In this document: piece by piece, positions 17,034 to 24,948 of the stretch | Layout: every line of letters starts with the position of its first letter | Numbering within the stretch: the stretch's first letter is position 1 | NCBI RefSeq assembly: GCF_900114775.1 | Contig: NZ_FOUE01000006.1 | Location: 164,816 to 228,815, forward strand | From: Marinobacter zhejiangensis | GTDB lineage: Bacteria; Pseudomonadota; Gammaproteobacteria; Pseudomonadales; Oleiphilaceae | DNA length: 64,000 bases | Reading direction: 5' to 3' | The notes under the pieces: model-generated | Seen by the model: the letters and a program-made list of their open reading frames with translations, nothing else | Databases searched by the model: none | Told to the model about the DNA's origin: nothing | Translations under genes and position numbers: made by a program

Positions 17034-18179
17034 TTACTGAAGCGACAGTGGCAGCGTTATGGTTGCCGGCAAACCGATAGAGGTGGCAGAAAACAGAGAG
17101 GCAGCCCACATATCATCGGATTTGACCTCTTCAGTACAGGTCCCCGTGTCCCAGTAGCTTTCATAAGCGATAACCTGATTGGTAATAAGCCCCGTGCCAT
17201 TGGGCACCAGGAACTGATTTTCCTTCCCTGCCCAAAACGCAGACCTGGCAGGAATTTTCGCATTGGGAGTACCATTGATATAAATATAGATATCGCCGGT
17301 ACAGCCAGCGCCAGAGTAGGTGGCGTAATTGTCGCGGAAGTTTCCGTCCCAACCGACGGTTACCAGATAGTTGTAGGGATCCGGCGTACGCAGAGTGATT
17401 TCAGTCAGGGTCGCGCCCAATACGGAACCGAGCACCGCACCGTTACTGTCCACCAATTGGGTTCCGCCGCCCCCTTGATCGCCGTTACACACATGATGGG
17501 TGTAATCCACCTCACCGCTTTCCAGCGCGGCGTTGTTGGCGGTACCGCCACCGTCACCGTTATCCAGACCAGAGGTAATGGTCACACCGCCATACGGGCA
17601 GTCGGTTATGGATGGCGTATCCTGCTTGACCAGGGTGGTCTGGCCATCAGAGCCATTGGTGCCGTCGGTACCATCCGTTCCATCAGAACCATCGGCACCG
17701 TCCGTACCGTCCTGACCATTCGCACCATTGCAGACATAACCCGTAGAATCGATTTCCCCGGATTGCAGGGTGCCATCGCGGGAAATGCCCGAGTTGTCGC
17801 CATTATCCAGACCAATATCCAGGCGCTGCCCCCCATCCGGACAGTTTGCTGGGGCTGCCGCAGTCAATGTGGTGAGTACCGTAAAGCCATCCACACCGTG
17901 ACAGACATAGTTCGTCGCATCGACTTCACCGGCCTCAAGCAGGCTATTACCCGCAGTACCGCCGCCGTCGCCATTATCCAAGCCGGTATCCACCCGGTAG
18001 CCGCCAGCCTCGCAGTTGCCACCGGCCGGCTCTGCCGTCAGGTTGACCAGGGAGCTGGTGCCATTCGCACCATCCGTGCCGTCCCGCCCATCCTGTCCAT
18101 CATCGCCGTCACAGCCCACCGCCGTCAGCCCAAATATGGCTATTAATGAGGCCACCCCTGCTTTCGATACGTAATTCAT
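17034..18179 (-). CDS. DUF7151-repeat lipoprotein, paralogue lacking the first repeat
   Basis: 381 residues and very similar to the protein at 15508: identical signal peptide and lipobox (LTAVGC), the same second, third and fourth repeats and the same C-terminal domain (about 150 residues, diverged in its last third). The first repeat is missing: after CDGDDGQDG the chain goes straight into RDGTDGANGTSSLVNL. The linker between repeats is longer, with added DGTDG units. The upstream ~190 bp are also alike between the two genes, so each has its own promoter copy. This is a tandem gene duplication with internal repeat loss. Confidence 0.8.
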   Translation of the reverse strand: MNYVSKAGVASLIAIFGLTAVGCDGDDGQDGRDGTDGANGTSSLVNLTAEPAGGNCEAGGYRVDTGLDNGDGGGTAGNSLLEAGEVDATNYVCHGVDGFTVLTTLTAAAPANCPDGGQRLDIGLDNGDNSGISRDGTLQSGEIDSTGYVCNGANGQDGTDGADGSDGTDGTDGTNGSDGQTTLVKQDTPSITDCPYGGVTITSGLDNGDGGGTANNAALESGEVDYTHHVCNGDQGGGGTQLVDSNGAVLGSVLGATLTEITLRTPDPYNYLVTVGWDGNFRDNYATYSGAGCTGDIYIYINGTPNAKIPARSAFWAGKENQFLVPNGTGLITNQVIAYESYWDTGTCTEEVKSDDMWAASLFSATSIGLPATITLPLSLQ

Positions 18180-18454
18180 ATCCCCACCGTTTCTTATGTA
18201 ATTGATGTTGTGGTGTCAGTCAGCAAACACGCCAGGCGCAATCTTTTGTGCGCCGCCGACAGCCTATGTCAGCAGCGCACAAATGAACACAAGAGCTTTT
18301 TATCAATTTCGGGCTTAATATCACTTTCGGACTTTTTATCACTTTTGGCTTTTTCCCTTAAAAGCAGATCACTCGGCACCGATAAGTGCTGTACGGCCAG
18401 CAACACGCAGTTAGCAACGACAGGGATGAAAAGCAGCCGGTAGCATTTAGTCTG
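18180..18454. other. duplicated lipoprotein leader region, then cassette-array end
   Basis: 18180-18370 repeats 16768-16975 (the leader of the other lipoprotein gene), including three TTTTTATCA/TTTCGGGCTT-like phrases. 18371-18454 is unique and holds the left end of the cassette block; no core site is clear there. Confidence 0.6.
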
Positions 18455-19072
18455 CTATATTTTTTGAAACGGAACTCTTTCATTCCATTTCAGTTGATAT
18501 TGCTCACGCCACGCAGTGCCTGCCGAATCAAGCCACTCAATAGTGGCCTGAACGCTTTCTTCAGTTACATTGAAGCTCTCTATGTGGTGTTCTATGGTTT
18601 CGTCACACAGAGTCAGTATTTCAAGGTACTCATCAAACGAATCAGCCAGGACCACGAGCGAATCCTTCGTTCGTGGCCCGGTCCATTCTGGCAGCCCCTG
18701 GACGAAAGCCACAACTTTATAACCACCCCTAAGATCTATAAACAACCGGCTTGAACCGCCATCTCGACCTATAGGCAAAACTTTTTCTCGCGGGAAATCA
18801 GCATTCTTTCGTTCCTGCTTCAGTTCAAACGGATTGCATTCCCATTCACACGAGTCGCTCGCTTGATACAACCCACTAAAAGACAGGTATTCACTTGTGC
18901 CGTCTTCAAACTCTACGAGAGTGTCGTACTCCAGATATCCACCATTACACGCTTTAAGGAACTGAACGTAGTCCTCAGGTAAAGCACACCCCAGCGCCTC
19001 TTCTAAAACCCCTATCTCTTTTTCAGTAGCAGGCGTACCGGGATCGTCTACGATTAAATTTTTATATCTCAA
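18455..19072 (-). CDS. SMI1/KNR4 (SUKH) family protein
   Basis: 205 residues. The SUKH core is recognisable from the N terminus: TEKEIGVLEEALGCALPEDYVQFL, then NGGYLEYDTLVEF, and later ADSFDEYLEIL. These proteins are widespread immunity proteins against contact-dependent and polymorphic toxins, and also occur as orphans. No toxin gene is adjacent. As a cassette gene (attC at 19092 is just upstream) it may give protection against toxins of other strains. The start at 19072 is the first in-frame ATG after the core. Confidence 0.8.
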   Translation of the reverse strand: MRYKNLIVDDPGTPATEKEIGVLEEALGCALPEDYVQFLKACNGGYLEYDTLVEFEDGTSEYLSFSGLYQASDSCEWECNPFELKQERKNADFPREKVLPIGRDGGSSRLFIDLRGGYKVVAFVQGLPEWTGPRTKDSLVVLADSFDEYLEILTLCDETIEHHIESFNVTEESVQATIEWLDSAGTAWREQYQLKWNERVPFQKI

Positions 19073-19091
19073 TCTACAAATCCGTCTGGAG

Positions 19092-19147
19092 GCTTAACAC
19101 TGCTGGCACGCTCCATTTTTCTAATGAAAACGTGCCTACCCTTGTCA
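19092..19147 (-). repeat. attC-like site
   Basis: Minus-strand R' core GTTAAGC (19098-19092) directly precedes the SUKH cassette. Inner arms GGCACG and CGTGCC pair around a ~20-base A/T-rich spacer. The left core is degenerate. Confidence 0.6.
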
Positions 19148-19172
19148 TGTTTCTTTTTTCAAGAGCACCTTT

Positions 19173-19418
19173 TCAAAACGACCTGCCAAGTGCCGTATAC
19201 CAGTTTTTTCCCGCAATTATTTGACCGGCTTCTTCGAGATACTTTGAATCTTTAGTATCTATGTACTTTTGACAAACCTCTCCAATCTCACTTTTCTTTA
19301 AATAATCAGGCAGGTCTTTCCAATCGCTTAAATCGCCATGTGCAACAGAATAGAATGCGATTGCAACCTTTCTCCAATCCTCATTATTTTTCTTAAGCTG
19401 CTCAATACTCTTTTTCAT
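19173..19418 (-). CDS. small hypothetical protein, 81 aa
   Basis: Soluble, Lys/Glu-rich helical protein beginning MKKSIEQLKKNNEDWRKVAI and ending NWYTALGRSF. No family is recognised. It has clearly lower G+C than the core genes, typical of cassette genes. It lies between attC-like sites at 19092 and 19435 on the same strand as the neighbours. Confidence 0.6.
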   Translation of the reverse strand: MKKSIEQLKKNNEDWRKVAIAFYSVAHGDLSDWKDLPDYLKKSEIGEVCQKYIDTKDSKYLEEAGQIIAGKNWYTALGRSF

Positions 19419-19434
19419 ATACCATTTTTTATAT

Positions 19435-19531
19435 TTAGCCGACGCCTACTGAAATATAATGCCCGAAACATGGGACATATTTGGAGTCGCGAGGCGGCGA
19501 AAAGCGGTCGCCGTGATGCCTCTGGTTACGT
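19435..19531 (-). repeat. degenerate attC-like site
   Basis: The minus-strand core ACGTAAC (19531-19525) overlaps the stop codon of the zinc-ribbon gene and is followed by CAGAGG. Internal GCGACCGC / GGCGGCGA-type arms can pair. The distal core reads GTCGGCT, off consensus by one base, so the site may be inactive. Confidence 0.45.
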
Positions 19532-19930
19532 TTTACCCACTAATTTGGTCAAATGCGACTCCATGCCGCTATCGTATTTATTTGTATATTTTTTATACTC
19601 ACGAATGCATTCAAGCCAATTTTTCAGGTATACCGCTTGGCTTTTCGAGTTTTCACTTTCTTCCAGCCACATTATTTTATAGCGCCTCAAGCTTTCCTTT
19701 AAAAGGTTGTAGCGCTTGAAGCAGAGGGAACACAGTGACCTATCATTCCAAGCTTTTTTTAGAACCTCGGTTTCATATTTCTGGCCCTCAGCGCTCCACA
19801 CAAATTCATGAGAGCACTTCTTACATTTGATCTTAATGTCGTAATAAAAATCAAAGCGTGGATCATAGTAATCGTACGACCTCTTTAGTTCATCAGGCCA
19901 CTTTGATTTATCAGCAGGGATTTTTTTCAT
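19526..19930 (-). CDS. zinc-ribbon domain protein
   Basis: 134 residues from the ATG at 19930 (a TTG further upstream lies inside the attC). A four-cysteine knuckle is visible: CKKCSHEFVWSAEGQKY and then CSLCFKRY about 35 residues later, the layout of the 'probable zinc-ribbon' family, preceded by a YDYYDPRFDFYYDIK segment. The C-terminal half is helical and basic. Role unknown; nucleic-acid or protein binding is plausible. Bounded by attC sites on both sides. Confidence 0.7.
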   Translation of the reverse strand: MKKIPADKSKWPDELKRSYDYYDPRFDFYYDIKIKCKKCSHEFVWSAEGQKYETEVLKKAWNDRSLCSLCFKRYNLLKESLRRYKIMWLEESENSKSQAVYLKNWLECIREYKKYTNKYDSGMESHLTKLVGKT

Positions 19931-19933
19931 CAC

Positions 19934-20017
19934 ACATAACGCCAAGCTGAGTCGCGAGCTTCAGCACGTCCGGTGGAGGCCCAATGGGCCGGAATGAATT
20001 TGATGCACTGGTTAAGC
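19934..20017 (-). repeat. attC site, type B
   Basis: 84-bp site on the minus strand from GCTTAAC (20017-20011) to GTTATGT (19940-19934). The arms CCGGCCCATTGGGCC and the CCACCGGACG segment give strong internal pairing. Its R''-proximal half is almost the same as in the site at 39876-39968. Confidence 0.8.
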
Positions 20018-20410
20018 ATGATTGTGAAGCCCGAATTCATAACCCACTTTGATGATTGTGCCCAGCATCACGGCGCACAACACAGTCAAAGGGATGAAGA
20101 AACGTGACCGCCCAATCTTTAATCTATGGCACACCGCGAGAGCCGCTGCTACCAACACAATTCCACCGGAGATCACGAACATTATTAGGATTGCCCGATC
20201 TTCATAGAACCCCGCATGATTACCGACCCAATGCTGCGACTCCAACGGCTCTGCCGATGAAAAAAACGAGCTCAACCAAGCCATTTTCTCAGCGTAAATA
20301 TACAACGAATCGTTGATGTACCAACTGTGGTAATACGCCAGAAAAAATAATGTCATTGCTATCGCAATTAACGCGAAACAGACCTTGTGCGTTGTGGGAA
20401 CCATATTCAT
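20012..20410 (-). CDS. small membrane protein (cassette gene)
   Basis: 132 residues with about three transmembrane helices (VCFALIAIAMTLFFLAYYHS near the N terminus, IMFVISGGIVLVAAALAV in the middle and FIPLTVLCAVMLGTII near the end) and a periplasmic loop with HWVGNHAGFYEDRA. No family recognised. The start follows the GTTAAGT core by four bases and the stop is inside the next core, the typical compact cassette layout. Confidence 0.7.
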   Translation of the reverse strand: MNMVPTTHKVCFALIAIAMTLFFLAYYHSWYINDSLYIYAEKMAWLSSFFSSAEPLESQHWVGNHAGFYEDRAILIMFVISGGIVLVAAALAVCHRLKIGRSRFFIPLTVLCAVMLGTIIKVGYEFGLHNHA

Positions 20411-20414
20411 TGAT

Positions 20415-20498
20415 ACTTAACGCCTGCAGCATGCGCGCCCATGGAATGGAGCCGAAGGCGCAAAGTAATGGGCGTCGCCGTGCCTGCACTGGTTAGAT
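20415..20498 (-). repeat. attC site, type A
   Basis: 84-bp site from ATCTAAC (20498-20492) to GTTAAGT (20421-20415). Long arms GTGCAGGCACGGCGACGCCC and GGGCGCGCATGCTGCAGGC pair with bulges. The same type is found at 40669-40752; where this copy has CCCAT/ATGGG the other has CCCAC/GTGGG, a compensatory change. Confidence 0.85.
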
Positions 20499-21020
20499 TT
20501 TATCGGCAAAGCCCTGAAAGTCAGCGTTTATTTCTCGGATTTTCGCCTCGTCATCGGCAAGATTTCGCTTTCCGTTATGCCGGAAATAGTAATCAATGAG
20601 TTCATAGGCCCACTTTGCATCAACGTAGGCTAAGAACAACCCCCGTTTAATTGCTTGAGGAGCGTAATCCCCTGCTAGCCTTTGATTAAACGTCGCAATG
20701 TGCCCGTAAATCGAGTTGATGCTGAGGCGCTGATCGCTAGTAATATGGAGACAGATTTCTGGATAATACTGAGTATAGATTGGGTGAGTAATCGCATGGG
20801 GCCATATGGTTGCTCGAGGTGCATCATCTGTGTTGATGCTCTTTGCACAACGCTCCATTGATTTCTCTAAATGTGCCTGTAGATCTTTGAGCTCAGCATT
20901 CAGTGCCCCCACGAGTTTTCGATTCTTAAGGTGACTTCTCAGCAGCTCTGATCCTTGGCCAAGCAGCCAGCCTACGACTACTCCCAATAAAGTCACCGTG
21001 GATTTACTCAGCTCTTCCAT
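20493..21020 (-). CDS. hypothetical protein with N-terminal membrane anchor (cassette gene)
   Basis: 175 residues. An N-terminal hydrophobic segment (VTLLGVVVGWLLGQGSELL) is followed by a coiled-coil-like stretch (residues 30-60) and a helical domain ending INADFQGFADKI. The layout, short membrane helix plus helical domain with paired helices, is common in cassette and phage-defence-linked proteins of unknown role. It is the first cassette of its array; core GTTAGAT lies 14 bp upstream of the ATG. Confidence 0.7.
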   Translation of the reverse strand: MEELSKSTVTLLGVVVGWLLGQGSELLRSHLKNRKLVGALNAELKDLQAHLEKSMERCAKSINTDDAPRATIWPHAITHPIYTQYYPEICLHITSDQRLSINSIYGHIATFNQRLAGDYAPQAIKRGLFLAYVDAKWAYELIDYYFRHNGKRNLADDEAKIREINADFQGFADKI

Positions 21021-21033
21021 GCCTCACCTTAAA

Positions 21034-21238
21034 ATCTAACAGCAATTAGATAGCACGACTCGATACTGCACAAAATTGACTGCATCATGATTACACAGTT
21101 TCATAGCAACAGCGCCCTACCGAGTTTCAGTTAAAACATGAGCTTAGCCAATCATCGGGTGCTTAGCTAAGTAATTATGTGACGTCTACGTTTTGCTCTC
21201 ACAATCGCACTGTACAAACCCGCCGGGAGTGAGGCACT
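21034..21238 (-). repeat. array-head repeat R2 (possible attI-like or non-coding cassette)
   Basis: Counterpart of R1. On the minus strand it ends CTATCTAATTGCTGTTAGAT, giving the core in front of the first cassette. ACTCGGTA and TATCGAGT arms about 70 bp apart can pair. Its other end abuts the AraC gene's 3' end, so R2 marks the border between array and native flank. Confidence 0.6.
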
Positions 21239-21254
21239 TGCTGTACCAACGTCA

Positions 21255-22295
21255 TCAGGCACCAAACAACTGCTGTCGGTAATCGCTGGGGGTCAACCCT
21301 GTCCATTTCTTGAACGCCTTGTCGAAGGCACTCAGCTCTGCGAAGTGTAGCCGGTGGGCAACCTGCTCTACCCTGAGGGCGGGGTCTGCCAACAGGCGGA
21401 GGGCGAAATCCCGTTTCAGGCTGTTGAGGATGTCACTGTACGTTGTTCCCTCTTTTTTGAGCTTACGCCAGTACAAATTCTCCGATAGCCCTAGCCTGTC
21501 GGCGATCGTGCTTTGTGGGAGCCAGCCCTCTTCCCGGCTTAAAACCAGCAGCCGCCGAGTTTGCGCGGTAAACGGCTCTGAGGTATTCCGCACCAGCATC
21601 ATATTGTGGTTGTCCCGCAGCATCAGGCGAACCTGGTCTTCTGTTGCGGTAAATGGAACATCCACGGCAGGGGCGTCGAACACGATCTGGTTCACCGGAG
21701 CGGAAAACACCAGGTTGTCACCAAACAGGTACCGTAGATGGCTGTCCTTGGGCAACTCCGGGAAGGTGAAGTGAACGGCCCTGGGCTTAAGTTCCTCGCC
21801 GACGAACCAACTGATCAGCCGCAGCCAGATCAACAGCATGCTCTGGTAAATAAATCGATAGCTGATCGGGGCGCGTTCGTCGAACCTCAATATGAGGGTA
21901 ACGGAGTCCGCAGAGCGCCGAAGCTCCCAGCGAAACTGGTCGGTGAACAGCCCAAAGAAAAGGTTGCCGTAATCCGTCAACGACTGGAGGGTACGGCACC
22001 CCACGCCCCCGATGGCGAATACCCCAAAGGCCCGACGAGGAATAGGGGCGTCCAGAAAGTGGAGAAACAGATCCCCGCACTCCGCCATGACCCGCCGAAT
22101 AAATCCTGCGTACTCAAGAACGGACAAACGGAGCCCTCCGACCTCCAGTTGCCGGCGAGAGAGCCCTTCCTGGGCCAGCAACCGTTCAGCGGTGTTTGAC
22201 GCGACCCCCACCCCCTCCAGTACGTCAGCCAGAAAGGCAACGGGAATGGTTTGGGTCATCAACAGGTCTTGCAGTGACTTGTAGGTGGAGGCCAT
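21255..22295 (-). CDS. AraC-family transcriptional regulator
   Basis: 346 residues. The N-terminal ~200 residues fit the arabinose-binding-type domain of OruR/ArgR-like AraC proteins (VGCRTLQSLTDYGNLFFGLF, RAVHFTFPELP). The C-terminal ~85 residues hold two helix-turn-helix motifs: IADRLGLSENLYWRKLKKEG and VAHRLHFAELSAFDKAFKKW with GLTPSDYR. It is divergent from the Rieske oxygenase gene with a 177-bp gap and very probably controls it. The inducer is not evident. Confidence 0.85.
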   Translation of the reverse strand: MASTYKSLQDLLMTQTIPVAFLADVLEGVGVASNTAERLLAQEGLSRRQLEVGGLRLSVLEYAGFIRRVMAECGDLFLHFLDAPIPRRAFGVFAIGGVGCRTLQSLTDYGNLFFGLFTDQFRWELRRSADSVTLILRFDERAPISYRFIYQSMLLIWLRLISWFVGEELKPRAVHFTFPELPKDSHLRYLFGDNLVFSAPVNQIVFDAPAVDVPFTATEDQVRLMLRDNHNMMLVRNTSEPFTAQTRRLLVLSREEGWLPQSTIADRLGLSENLYWRKLKKEGTTYSDILNSLKRDFALRLLADPALRVEQVAHRLHFAELSAFDKAFKKWTGLTPSDYRQQLFGA

Positions 22296-22472
22296 CGATT
22301 ACTCCGAGATTTGCACGCCAGCACCAACAATGTACCCATTATTGCAATGATTGGACAACCTTAACGCAGGATTGAAACCTGTTTTTAGAGCGAGCTGGCC
22401 GCTAACGTTTCGGTTAGACGATCCGTACCCGGTCTGGCTCCCGGATCGGGCAAACTGCTATGTGAGGGCTCC

Positions 22473-23639
22473 ATGAATCGATCTGACGAACGCCAGTTGT
22501 TGAAACAGTGCCTTAGCCTGCTTGAGGAAAAGTCCACCACGCTGTCCCCCGAGAGCCACACCTCCCCAACGACGCGTTACACCGACCCGGCTCGCTTTGA
22601 GCAGGAGCTGAAGGCCATTCACCAGCGCCTTCCCATCGCTTACCTGCACAGCAGTGAACTGCCCGAGCCTCATCATTTCCGGACCATTGAGACACACGTC
22701 GGCTCGGTTCTGTTCACCCGCGGGGAAGACGGCCAGGTTCGCGCGTTTCACAATGTCTGCCGTCACCGTGGTACACGGGTTGAGTCGCGGTCATCCGGCT
22801 GTACCAAAGCCTTCTCCTGCCCCTACCACGCCTGGCGCTACAGCACCGAGGGCGAGTTGGTCTCAGTGCCGTTTGAACAAACCTGCTTTCCGGAGTTGAA
22901 CAAAGGCGAGCATGGGCTGGCAACGATACCCTGCGCCGAGGCCCACGGCTTTATCTGGCTGTGTCCCCTGGCAGACTCCCAGGAAGCCGCCGAGCAGCAG
23001 GTGGCACAACATCTCGAAGCGGTGTCCGGTGATTTGGCGTGGCTGGCGCCAGGCCAGTTGCACGTCTTCGAGCAGCACCGGCAACGCTGGCGCTGTAACT
23101 GGAAAATTCTCCAGGAAGGCGGGCTGGAAACCTATCACTTCAAGTTTGCCCACAAGAACAGCATCGGCCCCTACTTCCTGAGCAACACCTGCGTGACCAA
23201 CCAGTTCGGAGCGCATTTCCGGGTGGTGATGCCCACGGAAAGACTGAAGGAAGTCACCGAGGCGTCACTGGCCGACACCCGCCTCCGGGACATCACCCAC
23301 ATCGTCTACGGCCTGGCACCGCAAACCACGTTCCTGGTCCAGAAGGCTCACATCGACTGGATCCAGATGATCCCGGTCAGCGTCGACGAAACCGACGTCA
23401 TCATCACGTCGCTCATCCCAACACCACGCGAGGAGCTGAGCGCGGAAGAGTTTACCCACTGGAAACGTAACCAGAGCATTTCCATTGCCACCCTCGATGA
23501 GGATTTCGAGCTCGGCCAGTCCATCCAGGCGGGCCTGAACAGTGGCGCGAATCAGAGCCTGACCTTTGGCCGCAACGAGGGCGCACTGGCCGCCTACAAC
23601 CGCTGGGTGGAGGACCAACTGCACGCATTCAGTGATTGA
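22473..23639 (+). CDS. Rieske non-heme iron oxygenase, large subunit
   Basis: 388 residues. The Rieske [2Fe-2S] site is CRHRGTRVESRSSGCTKAF then CPYHAW (C-x-H-x16-18-C-x2-H). The mononuclear iron site is in GGLETYHFKFAHKNS (His-x4-His) with an Asp near the C terminus (EDFELGQSIQAG). It is of the aromatic-ring-hydroxylating / GbcA-like group that includes quaternary-ammonium demethylases, so either aromatic or N-methyl substrates are possible. Followed 60 bp later by a PhyH-family dioxygenase. No reductase gene lies next to it; electrons must come from elsewhere. Confidence 0.85.
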   Translation: MNRSDERQLLKQCLSLLEEKSTTLSPESHTSPTTRYTDPARFEQELKAIHQRLPIAYLHSSELPEPHHFRTIETHVGSVLFTRGEDGQVRAFHNVCRHRGTRVESRSSGCTKAFSCPYHAWRYSTEGELVSVPFEQTCFPELNKGEHGLATIPCAEAHGFIWLCPLADSQEAAEQQVAQHLEAVSGDLAWLAPGQLHVFEQHRQRWRCNWKILQEGGLETYHFKFAHKNSIGPYFLSNTCVTNQFGAHFRVVMPTERLKEVTEASLADTRLRDITHIVYGLAPQTTFLVQKAHIDWIQMIPVSVDETDVIITSLIPTPREELSAEEFTHWKRNQSISIATLDEDFELGQSIQAGLNSGANQSLTFGRNEGALAAYNRWVEDQLHAFSD

Positions 23640-23705
23640 AGAGAAACTTACGCAGGGGCGCGATCACTCGCGCCCTACCCGCTACACGCCATAAGAGGCA
23701 TGCCA

Positions 23706-24542
23706 ATGTCCCAACAGTTTGATGTTCGCCGCTACAACAAAGCCGACCACGCCAAAACTCACCCGCGACTGAAACCCGCACCGGAACGGACGGCACCGGA
23801 AATCGACCGGGATTTCGAGCGCCTGATGCGGGATGGCTACGTCATCATCAAGAACCTGATTCCCCAGGAAACCTGTGCCGCGATCAAAGCCGAAGGTCTT
23901 GCCCTGCTCGGCCAAACCGGCCGCAATGCGTTTGAAGGCCACCAGACCCAGCGGGTTTACAATGTACTGTCGAAGACGAGGCTGACCGACCAACTCGCGA
24001 CCCACCCTCGCATCCTCGGCCTGATGGATCGTTTGTTTGAACCAGGGTTTCTGCTGTCGCAAAGCCAGATCATCAACATTCTCCCGGGCGAGGCTCCGCA
24101 AGGGCTACATCACGACGACGCCTTCTACCGGCTCCCGCGGCCCCGCCAGCCCCTTGGCGCAGCAACGGTCTGGGCCATTGATGATTTCACCGAGGACAAT
24201 GGCGCGACAGTGGTTGTGCCGGGCAGCCATCACTGGGGGGATGACCGGGCTGCCAAGCGGGAGGACGCCATCCCGGCGGTGATGCCGGCCGGATCGGTGG
24301 TGTTCTTCCTAGGCACCACCTGGCATGGCGGTGGTGAAAACCACTCGGCAGGCGCCCGTTTCGCCATCACCCATCAGTACTGTGAGGCCTACATGCGCCA
24401 ACAGGAAAATTACCTGCTTGAGTTGTCCAAGGAGACGGTGCGGGGGCTCTCGCCGGAACTCCAGGCCCTGGTCGGCTACTCAATCTACCCGCCGTTCATG
24501 GGCATGGTGGAAGGCATGCACCCTCTTCGTACGTTGGAATGA
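23706..24542 (+). CDS. phytanoyl-CoA dioxygenase family protein
   Basis: 278 residues. Fe(II)/2-oxoglutarate oxygenase of the PhyH family: the metal facial triad is HHDDAFY (H-x-D) and the later His in THQYCEAYMR or GGENHSAGARF, with the Arg of SAGARF binding 2-oxoglutarate. The N-terminal part has FERLMRDGYVIIKNLI, the usual entry strand. The second ATG (23706) is better spaced from AAGAGG than the first (23700). It pairs with the Rieske oxygenase in one operon, suggesting two successive hydroxylation or demethylation steps on one small molecule. Substrate unknown. Confidence 0.82.
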   Translation: MSQQFDVRRYNKADHAKTHPRLKPAPERTAPEIDRDFERLMRDGYVIIKNLIPQETCAAIKAEGLALLGQTGRNAFEGHQTQRVYNVLSKTRLTDQLATHPRILGLMDRLFEPGFLLSQSQIINILPGEAPQGLHHDDAFYRLPRPRQPLGAATVWAIDDFTEDNGATVVVPGSHHWGDDRAAKREDAIPAVMPAGSVVFFLGTTWHGGGENHSAGARFAITHQYCEAYMRQQENYLLELSKETVRGLSPELQALVGYSIYPPFMGMVEGMHPLRTLE

Positions 24543-24594
24543 CGTGATTCGAGCTGTTAAGCAGCCATCCCAGGGATCGGATGGCATCGGTGGT

Positions 24595-24885
24595 TCAGGC
24601 CGTGCTGACGTCTCGCGCAAACGTGAGGCCGTAAAAGACATGGGCGACCACCAGGCACCCGGTGACCAGGCCAACCGAATAGCTTGTGCCCCAGATCGCA
24701 TAGATCGCCGCCACATGGCCGAGCATCAACCCCCACCACAAGGCCATGCCAACCGCACCCAGCACTTTGTTGTGCTTACGGGTGAAGTTGTGGATGCCGA
24801 ACCCCCAGACGAGAAACGTCCAGAACATCGACCAGCAAAAGATAATGGTGAAAGCAACGTTTATAGCTATATCTGAGAGTTCCAC
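24595..24885 (-). CDS. small integral membrane protein, 96 aa
   Basis: Three hydrophobic segments (IAINVAFTIIFCWSMFWTFL, a VLGAVGMALWWGLMLGHVAAI stretch and VGLVTGCLVVAHVFYGL) and short polar loops. No family recognised. It is on the opposite strand to the PhyH gene; 3' ends converge 52 bp apart. Confidence 0.6.
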   Translation of the reverse strand: MELSDIAINVAFTIIFCWSMFWTFLVWGFGIHNFTRKHNKVLGAVGMALWWGLMLGHVAAIYAIWGTSYSVGLVTGCLVVAHVFYGLTFARDVSTA

Positions 24886-24948
24886 GATCCATGGGTTCCT
24901 TTGTAATTCCGATCTTCCCGCACGTTTATTTTTAGGCCAGACCGAAGG

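Noticed and set aside
15508..18179. Regular repeats that at first look like a CRISPR or tandem satellite
   Set aside because: The periodicity is the codon pattern of DUF7151 repeats and DGTDG linkers in two coding genes; there are no spacers.
20289..20489. Minus-strand frame starting MQARRRPLLCAFGSIPW, and the similar start at 40743
   Set aside because: Both lie inside type A attC sites; the similarity is that of the recombination site, not of a protein.
21978..22240. Frames on both strands inside the AraC gene
   Set aside because: Short, uninformative shadows; the AraC frame has intact helix-turn-helix motifs.
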